NCBI GenBank assembly: GCA_947449255.1 | Contig: CANFQX010000016.1 | Location: 1 to 64,000 of the forward strand | Reading direction: 5' to 3' | DNA length: 64,000 nucleotides | From: Pseudobdellovibrionaceae bacterium | GTDB lineage: Bacteria; Bdellovibrionota; Bdellovibrionia; Bdellovibrionales; Bdellovibrionaceae | Shown: positions 55,553-64,000 of the stretch, piece after piece | Position numbering within the stretch: position 1 is the first letter of the stretch | How the letters are laid out: each line of letters begins with the position of its first letter | The notes under the pieces: generated by a model | What the model saw: only the letters and a program-made list of their open reading frames with translations | The model's database searches: none | Told to the model about the DNA's origin: nothing | Program-made: the position numbers and the translations under genes

Positions 55553-56920
55553 TTACTTTGAGTTCACTTCCACCACTCCCGACAATGGATCCGCTTTTTT
55601 ATCCCGCTCATTCATTGGAGGCAGATCATATTTCTTTTCTAAAAAAGAAAGAATCGACGTGGTTTCATAGACTCTGTGGTCAACAAAGTGTCGCTTTCCA
55701 CCGGGAAGAATAAATACTGCTGGAATCCTGGTCCCAAGCCCCCAGCGATCTTTTTTAGGAGGCGTCTTGGGATCCCAAAAGCCACCATGTTCATCAAAGG
55801 TCACAATAACAAAAGTGTTTTTCCATGATGATGTTTTTTTCAAGGCTTCGATCACTTTGCGAAGCTTTGCATCCGCTGAGGACATGTCCGTGTAGCCAGG
55901 GTGTGCATTTTCCTGCCCTATGGGTTTAAAAAAAGAAACCTGGGGTAAATTATTAGAACGAATGGCTTCAAAAAGATCTTCTTCGTCTTTTAAATGCTCC
56001 TGACGACCTTTGGTGTCGGGGCCATAATTTTTAAAATAAAGAAAAGGCTGATGATGATGCTGAAACCCACCCTCATTCTTCCCTTTAAGAATATCATTCC
56101 ACCCGCCGGCAAACCACGCCCATGAAATATTTTTTTGCGAAAGAAGATCGCCGATATTGTTGTATTCTAACGCGGGCAAGATCCCTTGCTTTGCGGCCTC
56201 TTTGGCCTCGTAGGGGGCACCAAAGGGCTGAATTGAGTTGACCGCAAAGCCATCAGAGGTCAAAGAACCTGACTTTATTGGCAGCCCCTCGGACCCGATT
56301 TCTGCTATAAGATTCTTGGGTGCATCTTTGTAAAACGGAGTTCTGGCCGCAATCAACCATTGATGATTCAAAAAAGATCCACCATAAGCAGACTGAAAAA
56401 AGTGATCTGCCAAAACATAATCCGAAGCCAGCTGCCACAGATAACTTTTTCGCATATTAAAGTAGCCCATGGGCAAGGCCCCCACAGCTGAATTGGCCAC
56501 AAACTTTTCATTGAGTCCCTGATGGATCTGAACTTGATGAGTAAAAAACTCGTGGGTGGGATCCGGAATTAATTCTGAGAGACCAACAAATTGATCAATT
56601 TCAAAAGGTCCATTGCCAAGAGCCTCTGTAAATCTTGGATCACCAATCTTTGCATGACGACCTTTAACTGGAGGCAACAATTCATAAGGATGCCCCTTCG
56701 AATCAAGCTGCCCATGATATTCAGCGGACACTTCATTGTCTGCACCAGGAAACCCGTGAAAGAGATTATGAAAACTGTGATTCTCTAAATAAATAACCAC
56801 AACATGATCAATTTTATTTTTTTCAGATGGAACAGATGATCCCCTAAAAATTTGACAAGAAATCAAAGGCCACAGAAATAATAACAAAAAAAACTGCATC
56901 AACGGCTTAGCCTTTATCAT
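55553..56920 (-). CDS. Phosphoesterase family lipoprotein (AcpA/phospholipase C-like)
   Basis: The 455-residue protein has a lipoprotein signal (PLISC) and the phosphoesterase family (PF04185) start VVIYLENHSFHNLF, where the family has ENHSFD at the metal site. Further family segments are GGSFLNHQWLIAA and VTFDEHGGFWDP, a metal-binding block. Acid phosphatase A and phospholipase C belong here; the substrate cannot be told apart. It would act in the periplasm. It is convergent with the PEP carboxylase gene, with only one base between them, and follows the M20 gene by five bases, so it is probably cotranscribed with it. Confidence 0.85.
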   Translation of the reverse strand: MIKAKPLMQFFLLLFLWPLISCQIFRGSSVPSEKNKIDHVVVIYLENHSFHNLFHGFPGADNEVSAEYHGQLDSKGHPYELLPPVKGRHAKIGDPRFTEALGNGPFEIDQFVGLSELIPDPTHEFFTHQVQIHQGLNEKFVANSAVGALPMGYFNMRKSYLWQLASDYVLADHFFQSAYGGSFLNHQWLIAARTPFYKDAPKNLIAEIGSEGLPIKSGSLTSDGFAVNSIQPFGAPYEAKEAAKQGILPALEYNNIGDLLSQKNISWAWFAGGWNDILKGKNEGGFQHHHQPFLYFKNYGPDTKGRQEHLKDEEDLFEAIRSNNLPQVSFFKPIGQENAHPGYTDMSSADAKLRKVIEALKKTSSWKNTFVIVTFDEHGGFWDPKTPPKKDRWGLGTRIPAVFILPGGKRHFVDHRVYETTSILSFLEKKYDLPPMNERDKKADPLSGVVEVNSK

Positions 56921-56925
56921 CTTTT

Positions 56926-58122
56926 TTATTTACCAAAGTTCAAAGCCCATTGGCAATGCAAGGCCGTGCCATAGACCAGACAATCTTCATCAATTTCAAA
57001 TTTTGGATCATGACAGATGTTTGTAATTCCTTTTTCAATATTTGCACAGCCCAGGAAAACATAGCATCCAGGAATTTTTTCTAGATAATAAGCAAAATCT
57101 TCACCACCTAATGTATTTGGCGCCTGATAGGACTTAATTTCTTTTTCTGGTAAAAGTGATTTCAAACATTGTTCGGTGTATGTGACACTTTCATCGTGAT
57201 TGAATAAAACTGGATAACCTGGCAGCAGCTCAAATTCCGTGGTGACTTGAAAGGCTTTTTCAAAGCCCGAGAGGATTTCTTTAATTCTAGTTAAAATATC
57301 CAGACTGAGCTGATCATCAAAGGTGCGAAGTGTCCCCTCAATAAAGGCCTTATCAGGAATGACATTGTGAGTGGTTCCCGCATGGAACTGGGTCACCGAC
57401 AAGACAGCTGCATCCTGAAAATTAACATTTCTTGAAATGATTGTCTGCAAGGCCATGATGATTTGTGCACCTATAACAATGGGATCAATTGCCTTGTGGG
57501 GTATGGAAGCGTGCCCGCCAACACCTTGAATTTTAATTTTAAAGACATCAGGCTTTCCCATCGCTGCACCACGAACCAAGCCATAATGTTTGACCGGTAT
57601 CAAGGGCCAAACATGCATTCCATAGATTTCATCCACACCAAGAAGAGCATTGTCATCAATCATCGCTGGAGCACCCCCAGGATAGGACTCCTCGTTGGGT
57701 TGAAAAATGAAACGGACGCTGGCCGAGAGCTGATCGCTATTTTTTGCTAGAATACGAGCCGCACCTAAGAGCATTGCCGAATGGGCATCGTGCCCACACA
57801 TATGTGCTTTTCCTTTGTTCACTGAACGGTAGTCGCAAGTATTTTGCTCTTCCATGGGCAGGGCATCCATATCAGCACGAAGGGCAATTCGTTTTGTTGC
57901 CCCCTTGATATTGAGATCTGCAACAATTCCCGTTTGTCCAACTTGGGTTTTAATTTCAAGATTTCCGAAGGAGGCTAGCTCTGAGGCAATAAATTTGGCT
58001 GTCTCTTGAACCTCAAAGCCAATTTCGGGATGTTTATGAATATGCCTGCGAACTTTTTGTATGTAGGGAAATTCAGCCTGACTTAATTTAAAAATATCTT
58101 TATTGATGTCTGGAGTATTCAT
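56926..58122 (-). CDS. M20 amidohydrolase (N-acyl amino acid/hippurate type)
   Basis: The zinc or manganese enzyme removes acyl groups from amino acids or cleaves related amides. Metal-binding and catalytic segments are MCGHDAHSAML, FQPNEESYPGGA and GGEDFAYYLE; the N-terminal RRHIHKHPEIGFE block is typical of M20D. Length of 398 residues is normal. No signal peptide is seen. The ATG at 58122 was chosen because family members begin shortly before this block; a GTG at 58161 would add 13 charged residues. It precedes the phosphoesterase gene in the same operon. Confidence 0.85.
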   Translation of the reverse strand: MNTPDINKDIFKLSQAEFPYIQKVRRHIHKHPEIGFEVQETAKFIASELASFGNLEIKTQVGQTGIVADLNIKGATKRIALRADMDALPMEEQNTCDYRSVNKGKAHMCGHDAHSAMLLGAARILAKNSDQLSASVRFIFQPNEESYPGGAPAMIDDNALLGVDEIYGMHVWPLIPVKHYGLVRGAAMGKPDVFKIKIQGVGGHASIPHKAIDPIVIGAQIIMALQTIISRNVNFQDAAVLSVTQFHAGTTHNVIPDKAFIEGTLRTFDDQLSLDILTRIKEILSGFEKAFQVTTEFELLPGYPVLFNHDESVTYTEQCLKSLLPEKEIKSYQAPNTLGGEDFAYYLEKIPGCYVFLGCANIEKGITNICHDPKFEIDEDCLVYGTALHCQWALNFGK

Positions 58123-58240
58123 TTTTTGCTCTTTTTTTCTTTCGCTATTTTGCTTATTCACTATTTGTGGGATTTTTCACTAAAAACAATAGTCTTTTAG
58201 AAACCCTTGAGCAATGAAATTTCACTTATCTTTGATATTC

Positions 58241-59428
58241 TTACTTGAATTCATCAATGCCCAAAAGGGATTGATGATTCATAACAGAAGGAATTGAAAT
58301 TTTAAAAGTTGTTCCGCTGCCCAATTTTGACTCAACTTGGATTTCACCATTCATTTTTTCAATAATTTTTTGAACGAGTGCCAAGCCTAATCCCGTTCCT
58401 TTACCAACTTCTTTGGTGGTAAAAAAAGGATTGAATATTTTTTCACGAATTTCTTCTGGAATGCCTCGTCCATTGTCTGAAACAGTGATAACCACTTTAT
58501 CACGACTAGCCTCAGACAATGAGACCCGAATTTCTTTCTTTTTCTGTCCTTCGACGGCATGCTTTGCATTGGTAATCAGATTCATAATGACTTGTTGAAT
58601 TTCACCGACAACACCAAAAATATAGAATTCAGCATTGGGTGTTTCATTGATGATGGCACAGCCCTCTTTCGCAAAAATCTCTGAGACTAGTCCGAATGTT
58701 TGATCAATGGCTGACTTTAGAGAAAATGGAATTGCATTTTCTGTGTCATTTCTAGAGAAAACTCTGAGCCCATTGACAATATTTTGAATGCGCTCGTGAG
58801 CAATAATCTGTTTCTCTAAATTTTCAAAAATCTTAGGGTTTTTGATATCTTCTTTTAGCAGTAATTTTTTAATAATTTCAGTATAGCCCATACTGATCAT
58901 CAGAGGATTATTGATTTCATGTCCCACGCCCGCAGCGAGTTCGCCGATGGAGGCTAATTTATTTTGATGCCTGATGATGTGCTTTTGTTCTTCAAGTTGA
59001 ATTTCATAATTATCAACTTCTAATTTTCTTGCAGATTGCTGAGTTCGTTTCAGAACGTCTTTTAAAATGACGATATCAGTAATCTGGCAGCAAGGGTGGC
59101 GCATAAACCGAGCCAAGTTAAATTTACTAATCTCTTCGATATCTGTCAGTGAGGGCCAACTTAGAATCAGTGATTTATCTTCATACCGGTGATAAGTCCC
59201 TCGAAACTTCATATTTGTTTTCTTACATTGGTATTGGATGATCTTACCTTCCAACTGTGACTTGATGCTGTCAGCCTTATTTAGGCCGGGCTTCAAAGAA
59301 GACACCACTTCTTCAAGGCTGCTGTTCACATATCCTAAGTCGAATAGATAGCTCGACGCTTCCGTGATGCTAAAGTCGTCTGATATGATAAACCAAAAAT
59401 AAGAAAACGAATCTAAATCAATGCTCAT
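58241..59428 (-). CDS. H-NOX-associated soluble histidine kinase
   Basis: This 395-residue kinase has no membrane helix. Residues 1-150 look like the HNOBA/PAS-like and signalling-helix region that couples to H-NOX proteins. The phosphoacceptor is H170 in [13 protein letters not shown]. The ATPase domain has [10 protein letters not shown] (N box), [11 protein letters not shown] (G1) and [11 protein letters not shown] (G2), and the F box is in FNPFFTTKE. It lies 13 bases after the H-NOX gene on the same strand. Its response regulator is not adjacent; the lone receiver protein at 37.5 kb is a possible but unproven partner. Confidence 0.88.
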   Translation of the reverse strand: MSIDLDSFSYFWFIISDDFSITEASSYLFDLGYVNSSLEEVVSSLKPGLNKADSIKSQLEGKIIQYQCKKTNMKFRGTYHRYEDKSLILSWPSLTDIEEISKFNLARFMRHPCCQITDIVILKDVLKRTQQSARKLEVDNYEIQLEEQKHIIRHQNKLASIGELAAGVGHEINNPLMISMGYTEIIKKLLLKEDIKNPKIFENLEKQIIAHERIQNIVNGLRVFSRNDTENAIPFSLKSAIDQTFGLVSEIFAKEGCAIINETPNAEFYIFGVVGEIQQVIMNLITNAKHAVEGQKKKEIRVSLSEASRDKVVITVSDNGRGIPEEIREKIFNPFFTTKEVGKGTGLGLALVQKIIEKMNGEIQVESKLGSGTTFKISIPSVMNHQSLLGIDEFK

Positions 59429-59441
59429 AGTTTTTATATTA

Positions 59442-59981
59442 CTAATAATTTACTTGAAATACTGCGGTTTCACCGCTTTTTGGTTCCACAAAATCAACTC
59501 GACATTCTTGGTCAAACATCGCAAATATCCCCTTTAACAAACCAAGGACAAAATACTTTAGAGGCATATCTCTTTCACTTTTATAGTGGACCAAAACCTC
59601 TTTGTCTCCAGTGCGGGTCACCCAAAAAGCCGGTGCCTTTAAATTATCGAAGGCCAGCTGCAATCGAGAATGAAGCGCATCCAAGGACTCGATCAATTCC
59701 ACAGGAGATGTTGCAAAATTTTTCAGTATCGCTTGATACTCAGACTTTCTTGCATAATCAATCCAATACTTTCCGAAATCCTCGAGCAAAACAGGTGGTG
59801 GCAGCTGTGATTTGTTGCAAATTAAACCCACTAAATTGAGAGTCACTTCGTCATCATATTGCTCAAATGAATTAAAGCCAATTGGATCAAGGTTTGCATC
59901 TTTGCAAATATCGACCCAAACTTGTTTTCCCAATTTTTCAATAACCATCGAGCGGATTGCTTGATTGACCATGCCGTACAT
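59442..59981 (-). CDS. H-NOX haem nitric-oxide sensor
   Basis: H-NOX proteins bind haem and sense NO (or oxygen) and control a partner kinase or cyclase. The 179-residue protein begins MYGMVNQAI, as usual. Proximal haem ligand H104 is in LDALHSRL, the conserved proline is P117, and the haem-propionate motif Y-x-S-x-R is Y133-S135-R137 (HYKSERDMP). Positions match the family reference with a two-residue offset. It is the first gene of an operon with the histidine kinase. NO versus oxygen preference depends on distal-pocket residues that I cannot judge by eye. Confidence 0.92.
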   Translation of the reverse strand: MYGMVNQAIRSMVIEKLGKQVWVDICKDANLDPIGFNSFEQYDDEVTLNLVGLICNKSQLPPPVLLEDFGKYWIDYARKSEYQAILKNFATSPVELIESLDALHSRLQLAFDNLKAPAFWVTRTGDKEVLVHYKSERDMPLKYFVLGLLKGIFAMFDQECRVDFVEPKSGETAVFQVNY

Positions 59982-60162
59982 TTAAAACACTCGCCTTCAC
60001 AGAAAAAAAGACTTTTTTCAGTTTTAATAGTTTAAGGAACTAGAAATACTTTTCACAAAATAAGAACCCGACTCATTCCTAGCTCGTTCTTAAGTTGTCT
60101 AAATATCTCAATTTAAAGTTTAACGATGGCCGTAATAAATACAATTCCAAGTGACGCCAGTG

Positions 60163-60194
60163 GGCGACTTCCTGGACTTAAATAGGAAGTCGCC
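60163..60194. repeat. 11-bp perfect hairpin
   Basis: GGCGACTTCCT (60163-60173) pairs perfectly with AGGAAGTCGCC (60184-60194), with a 10-base loop. A run of seven T starts eight bases after it on the plus strand, so it could be a loose terminator of a small RNA. Confidence 0.65.
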
Positions 60195-60252
60195 AAAACA
60201 TCTTTTTTTCTACTTTTTAAATAGGACACTGAAACCTGCCCTTGGCCGTCAC

Positions 60253-60271
60253 CTGACTAAACCTTAGTCAG
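60253..60271. promoter_or_regulatory. CTGACTAA-acc-TTAGTCAG palindrome
   Basis: Eight-base perfect arms are separated by only three bases. This compact symmetry is more like an operator for a dimeric regulator than an RNA hairpin. It lies 122 bases upstream of the transglycosylase-like gene. Confidence 0.45.
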
Positions 60272-60392
60272 ACCCATCCAACAGCAACTCCCCGCAAATC
60301 GTCCAAAAAGGTTCAGAAAACGATGCTCTCCTTATTTTGAAGCCCCAAACAGCCCCTGCTAGGTTGGCACCATTCGTGCTAATTGACCCTTT

Positions 60393-61100
60393 ATGTTTAA
60401 AGTGAGCAAACTCATCCTCATTCTATTTTTGGCCTTCCACGGCCTGACGGCTGTGGCGCAAAGAAATAAATACGGCAATCGCCGGAGTGTGGTCTTTGCG
60501 TCTTTGGTGGAAGCTCCAAATGATGGGAAAGACAATCAAAGCGAGAGCAATACTGATGCTGCTGAAGACATCTCAAACATCTATGACAAGATGAAATGGG
60601 GCGATGTTTGCGAAAGTTTTGTCGCTGAGACCGACTTCGGAAAATGGGGCAACATGATCAAGAATGAGCTCAATGCGAACTCATATCCTGATATTATTAG
60701 AGGATCCCCCGACCTTTCTAAGTACTGCCCCAGCTACTCAAACCTCTCTGCACTTGATCGCGAAAACGTATGGGTTCTTATTTTAAATTCTATAGCTTTT
60801 TATGAAAGCTCTTGTGATGACAAAAAGACTGCGCGCGGACCCAATGGACGGCTAAAAGGGCTGCTGCAGCTTCATGTAGGTCGGGAACAGATCTATGCAC
60901 CAAATTGCAAAAAAGGTGATGGCAAAACACCGCAAGGGACCTTTCGCTGTGGAATATCTATGCTCAACGGGCAGTTGGATCGCGGAGAGAACCTCTTCAG
61001 TCGAAAATCCTATTGGGATGTCCTTAGACCGCAAGGAGCAAGTCAAAAATACAAAAAAATTATGCGAATCATTTCTGGATACCCGCTTTGCCACCAATAG
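60393..61100 (+). CDS. Secreted protein related to lytic transglycosylases
   Basis: The 235-residue protein has a signal peptide (cleavage near AVAQ). The C-terminal half resembles an SLT-type lysozyme fold: LNSIAFYESSCDD, where the glutamate would be catalytic, followed by GRLKGLLQLH, corresponding to the GLMQ motif. Six cysteines in the mature part suggest disulfides. The N-terminal 60 residues are polar and probably disordered. Cutting peptidoglycan in its own or another cell's wall is likely. The ATG at 60393 has no strong ribosome binding site. Confidence 0.75.
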   Translation: MFKVSKLILILFLAFHGLTAVAQRNKYGNRRSVVFASLVEAPNDGKDNQSESNTDAAEDISNIYDKMKWGDVCESFVAETDFGKWGNMIKNELNANSYPDIIRGSPDLSKYCPSYSNLSALDRENVWVLILNSIAFYESSCDDKKTARGPNGRLKGLLQLHVGREQIYAPNCKKGDGKTPQGTFRCGISMLNGQLDRGENLFSRKSYWDVLRPQGASQKYKKIMRIISGYPLCHQ

Positions 61101-61145
61101 CCCTGTTTTGCAAAAATGAAGACCTCTGATTTACAAAATCACCAT

Positions 61146-61174
61146 TTGACAAGTACCCATTGGGCGCATATCTC
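61146..61174 (+). promoter_or_regulatory. Candidate promoter of the TolC-like gene
   Basis: A perfect TTGACA (61146-61151) is followed after exactly 17 bases by TATCTC (61169-61174), a partial -10 element. It lies 27 bases upstream of the ATG. The strong -35 makes it plausible, with help from an activator for the weak -10. Confidence 0.4.
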
Positions 61175-61200
61175 TAAAAATAGTTTGAGGGAGATCATTC

Positions 61201-62607
61201 ATGCGTTTTCCAAATGACCCAAAAAAGATATTTTCGATAGTTCAATTTCGAAAAAACTATTTTATTCTATTTATTAGTTTTATATTTTGGGGCGCGACAA
61301 GCTTCGCATCTCCAATAAAAAATGCACCTGCCACGTCGCCAGTCATTATCAATCCACAGACACTAAAATCCATGCTTTTAGAGCAAAATGTTGGTTTACT
61401 CATCCAGCTCAACAACGTCTACAAGGCAAAAACACAAGTCACCATCAGTCGCACCCGCCTTTTGCCATCTGTGAATTTAGGGACTCTCGTTTCCAGCGCA
61501 TCGAGCTTTGGTTTAGCCTCAGTCAGTATGTTGATGCCTTTTTTATTGCCCAGCAATTGGCTCAACTTGACTCAAAATCAGCATCTCTTGAATGCCCAAG
61601 TCAAAGCTTATTATATTTCTCAATTGAACACTTACTCTTCAGCCTATTCCGTCTATCTCACCATTGTCGGCGACATCAGCGTTCGTGAGGTTCTTTATAA
61701 ACAGTATCAGAACTACAAAGACATTGAAGATCTTATCGCGGCGGCTGTGGATGCGGGCATGATGAATCAAGATCAACTTTTACAAGCTCGATCACAAACT
61801 CAACTTTCTGAAATATTAGTCTCTCAATTAGACACCTTAATCATTGAAGAAAAAGCCGCTATTCGCGAGATGTTGGCATTGCCCTTAACTCGCGAAATTG
61901 TATTTGAAATCAATCATGTCTCGGCCTCTCCAAGTGAAACCCTTGCTTTGCCTATTCTCTTAGAGCGTGCCAATGCCAGATCCCCTGAATTGGCTCAATT
62001 GAACTCCTTGGTCTTGGCTGCAAATGCTGCTAAATGGAGCACTGCTTTTGGCTTCTTAACGGGAGCTAGTTTAAGCACCGTCCGTATTAATGGTGGAGCC
62101 TTTGGAAACATCGGTCAAATTGGCACGGTCAACTTGGGTTTCAGTTACTTTCCGCAGGTAAAATTAGCTGATTACAATATTGACGAGATTAAATTACAAA
62201 AGAAGCAAGTGGCTCTGGATCAAGCTCAGCTGTTAGAGGTCACCATTGGTTCTATCAAAGAAGCCTCTAAACAATATGAACTAGGGATAAGTGCTGAAAA
62301 GAATTTGCAATTATTTTACGACGGTGAAGTTGAAAAATTTCGCGCTGGAATGACTGATCTATTGCATGTTTTGTATGCTGGAAAATCGCTTACGGTTGCT
62401 CTAACCAACAAGGTAAGCTCTCAGATTCATCTAGACACCCTTCGCGTCAGCCTCAATCGCATCCTGCTTGAGGACAAGTTTACTCAAGTTGCAGCCTGCG
62501 AGGTCAAACGACGAGAAGGGGGCTTTTTTGATCGTTTGGGACGCGTTTTCAATTCAGCTGAAGATATCTCGCTCGATAAGGCCTGTGGACCTCAGACCAA
62601 AAACTGA
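61201..62607 (+). CDS. TolC-family outer-membrane channel protein
   Basis: TolC-type proteins form outer-membrane exit ducts for efflux pumps and type I secretion. After a signal peptide (ending near SFAS) the protein has the two-fold layout of the family: long helices with heptad patterns (residues 45-75, 115-235 and 310-420), separated by short strand regions near NLGTLVSSASS and LGFSYFPQ. At 468 residues it has the normal length. No adaptor or inner-membrane pump gene is in the window. GAGGGAGA precedes the ATG. Confidence 0.85.
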   Translation: MRFPNDPKKIFSIVQFRKNYFILFISFIFWGATSFASPIKNAPATSPVIINPQTLKSMLLEQNVGLLIQLNNVYKAKTQVTISRTRLLPSVNLGTLVSSASSFGLASVSMLMPFLLPSNWLNLTQNQHLLNAQVKAYYISQLNTYSSAYSVYLTIVGDISVREVLYKQYQNYKDIEDLIAAAVDAGMMNQDQLLQARSQTQLSEILVSQLDTLIIEEKAAIREMLALPLTREIVFEINHVSASPSETLALPILLERANARSPELAQLNSLVLAANAAKWSTAFGFLTGASLSTVRINGGAFGNIGQIGTVNLGFSYFPQVKLADYNIDEIKLQKKQVALDQAQLLEVTIGSIKEASKQYELGISAEKNLQLFYDGEVEKFRAGMTDLLHVLYAGKSLTVALTNKVSSQIHLDTLRVSLNRILLEDKFTQVAACEVKRREGGFFDRLGRVFNSAEDISLDKACGPQTKN

Positions 62608-62724
62608 GCTCAACTTATATTCATCTATAGATCTTCTTCAGTGCAAAAATTGAATGGAAAGTTATCCACCAAATCACGAACGGGCTTGAATATTATTGTA
62701 TTATAGCCTGACACAGTGTATCTC

Positions 62725-64000
62725 ATGGCCATGATTAGCACATCCAATATCAGTTTAAGATTCGGTGGAAAAAAACTTTTTGAAGACGTGAATGTTAAAT
62801 TCACACCTGGCAACTGCTATGGCCTCATTGGGGCTAATGGTGCCGGCAAAACGACTTTTTTAAAAGTCCTTTCAAAAGAGATAGAACCCAACACCGGCGA
62901 AGTAACAATTCCCTCAAATCTGCGCTTGTCTGTTTTAAAACAGGATCACTATGCTTTTGATAGCATATCCGTTCTGAAAACAGTCCTGATGGGCAATGAA
63001 CGACTCTTTAAGGTCATGCAAGAAAAAGATGAGCTTTATGCCAAACCAGATTTTTCTGAAGCCGATGGCGAAAAAGCCTCTCATCTAGAGTCTGAATTTG
63101 CCGAACTCAATGGCTGGGAAGCTGAATCTGAGGCTGGCGTCATGCTAGCTGGCCTAGGGATTCGAGAAGAAATACATGGCAAATTGATGAGCGAACTGGA
63201 TTCTGGCGAAAAAGTGAAAGTCTTGCTTGCGCAATCACTTTTTGGGCAACCCGACATCTTGTTGCTGGATGAGCCCACAAATCATTTAGATATCTATGCC
63301 ATTCAATGGCTCAAGGATTTCCTCTTTAACTTCGAAAACACTGTGATCGTGGTTTCCCATGATCGCCATTTTTTAAACCATGTCTGCACCCATGTTGCCG
63401 ATATTGATTTTGGCAAAGTGACTGTCTACACGGGAAATTATGAATTTTGGCGCCAAGCCACGGAGCTCAATCAAAGACTGAGATCTGATCAAAGCAAAAA
63501 AAATACTGACAAAGCGGATGAACTGAAAAGCTTCATTCAACGTTTTAGCGCAAATGCCTCAAAATCTCGGCAGGCTTCCTCTCGACAAAAACAGCTGGAA
63601 AAATTAGATCTCAGTGAATTGCCAGTATCAACAAGGCGTCAACCTTTTGTCGGCTTCACGCCAAAACGAGAAGCTGGAAATGATCTTTTGACAGTGAGTG
63701 GACTTTCAAAATCACTCAATGGTGAAATGATTTTAAAAAACATCAGTTTCACTGTTAAAAAAGGCGATAAAATCGCCTTGGTTGGCAGAAATGATGTCGC
63801 CAAAACTTTGTTACTGGATATTCTGGCTGGAGAGATTCAACCAGACTCTGGCAGCTATAATTGGGGTGTCACCACAACCCAAAGTTATTTCCCCACAGAC
63901 AATTCAAAACTTTTTGACGTCGACAACCACAGCTTAGTTGACTGGCTTCGCGAATACTCTGAGGACAAAGATGAGTCCTTCTTGCGAGGATTTTTAGGCA
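62725..64000 (+). CDS. ABC-F ATPase, YbiT/YkpA subgroup, cut by window end
   Basis: The frame runs open from ATG 62725 to the window end, about 425 residues so far. The first ABC domain has Walker A GANGAGKTT, signature SELDSGEKVKVLLAQ and Walker B ILLLDEPTNHLD. A charged linker follows. The second Walker A reads GRNDVAKT; alanine in place of the last glycine is, as I recall, normal in the YbiT/YkpA subgroup (NDxAKT). The C-terminal part lies outside the window. A ribosome-associated translation role is inferred from the family. A second in-frame ATG lies two codons after the first. Confidence 0.85.
   Translation, partial: MAMISTSNISLRFGGKKLFEDVNVKFTPGNCYGLIGANGAGKTTFLKVLSKEIEPNTGEVTIPSNLRLSVLKQDHYAFDSISVLKTVLMGNERLFKVMQEKDELYAKPDFSEADGEKASHLESEFAELNGWEAESEAGVMLAGLGIREEIHGKLMSELDSGEKVKVLLAQSLFGQPDILLLDEPTNHLDIYAIQWLKDFLFNFENTVIVVSHDRHFLNHVCTHVADIDFGKVTVYTGNYEFWRQATELNQRLRSDQSKKNTDKADELKSFIQRFSANASKSRQASSRQKQLEKLDLSELPVSTRRQPFVGFTPKREAGNDLLTVSGLSKSLNGEMILKNISFTVKKGDKIALVGRNDVAKTLLLDILAGEIQPDSGSYNWGVTTTQSYFPTDNSKLFDVDNHSLVDWLREYSEDKDESFLRGFLG

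Larger units (their letters stand above)
59982..60392. other. Gene-free region with three perfect hairpins
   Basis: No protein gene is seen between the divergent H-NOX and transglycosylase-like genes. It holds TAAGAAC/GTTCTTA (60061-60067 and 60086-60092) and the two stronger hairpins listed separately. A small RNA or complex regulatory region is possible. Confidence 0.5.

Noticed and set aside
63774-63810. Walker A reading GRNDVAKT in the second ABC domain, at first taken as a loss of function
   Set aside because: As I recall, NDxAKT is normal in the second domain of the YbiT/YkpA subgroup of ABC-F proteins.
1-64000. Search for CRISPR arrays, insertion sequences, phage genes, toxin-antitoxin pairs and restriction systems
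   Set aside because: No regularly spaced repeats, transposase, integrase, capsid or typical defence genes were seen. The 37.5-38.9 kb locus was considered as a toxin-antitoxin pair, but a receiver protein in the operon argues against it.

Overview
The window looks like a chromosomal segment of a Gram-negative, AT-rich bacterium. The gene content fits the Bdellovibrionota (Bdellovibrio-like predators) best, but this is inferred from gene content only. Supporting signs are the many lipoprotein and Sec signal peptides, a TolC-type outer-membrane protein, a large L,D-transpeptidase with an unusual C-terminal extension, a lipoprotein of about 1,290 residues made of beta-sandwich repeats, a bacterial DNA topoisomerase VI, a class II ribonucleotide reductase, RNase Y and a broken threonine pathway. 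There is no rRNA, CRISPR array, insertion sequence or prophage.

Layout. 0-0.8 kb: tail of a gene cut by the window edge, tRNA-Leu(CAA), and tRNA-Arg(UCG) on the other strand. 0.8-3.8 kb: topoisomerase VI B and A subunits as an operon. 4-9 kb: CinA-like protein, four-domain S1 protein and B12-dependent ribonucleotide reductase. 9.1-13.5 kb: cysteine desulfurase, IscA-type Fe-S carrier and a double-length U32 (RlhA-like) protein. 14-21.2 kb: secreted gamma-glutamyltranspeptidase, a probable outer-membrane protein translationally coupled to the repeat lipoprotein, and a small periplasmic protein. 21.3-24.7 kb: peroxide-defence locus ahpC-ahpF with divergent oxyR and a visible OxyR-like site. 24.8-28.6 kb: subtilisin-like protease, alpha/beta hydrolase, and a ferredoxin carrying a Gln/Asn-rich tail. 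28.6-35.9 kb: tyrS, rny, 5-formyl-THF cyclo-ligase, zapA, a small periplasmic protein and the L,D-transpeptidase. 36.3-37.5 kb: a decayed thrA/thrC fusion. 37.5-38.9 kb: a small uncharacterised regulatory locus (receiver protein, unknown protein, divergent HTH-like protein) with strong palindromes. 38.9-41.7 kb: RNA-modification enzymes, a small membrane protein and an MFS transporter. 41.8-45.6 kb: spermidine/putrescine-type ABC transporter. 45.6-52.7 kb: ABC-F ATPase, DEAD-box helicase, haem-type fatty-acid cis/trans isomerase and a small secreted protein. 53.2-60 kb: divergent PEP carboxylase, phosphoesterase lipoprotein, M20 amidohydrolase, and an H-NOX plus histidine-kinase pair. 60.4-64 kb: lytic-transglycosylase-like protein, TolC-like protein and a second ABC-F ATPase cut by the window end.

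Most notable: the RNase Y homologue has lost nearly every HD-domain metal ligand while the rest of the protein is intact; the threonine pathway has collapsed by an internal deletion plus a frameshift; and the 37.5-38.9 kb locus is a compact regulatory unit with a 10-bp-arm operator-like palindrome and a possible RNA switch over a ribosome binding site. Several intergenic regions hold perfect inverted repeats that may mark small RNAs. Some genes use GTG or TTG starts, and several start choices below rest on visible ribosome binding sites.
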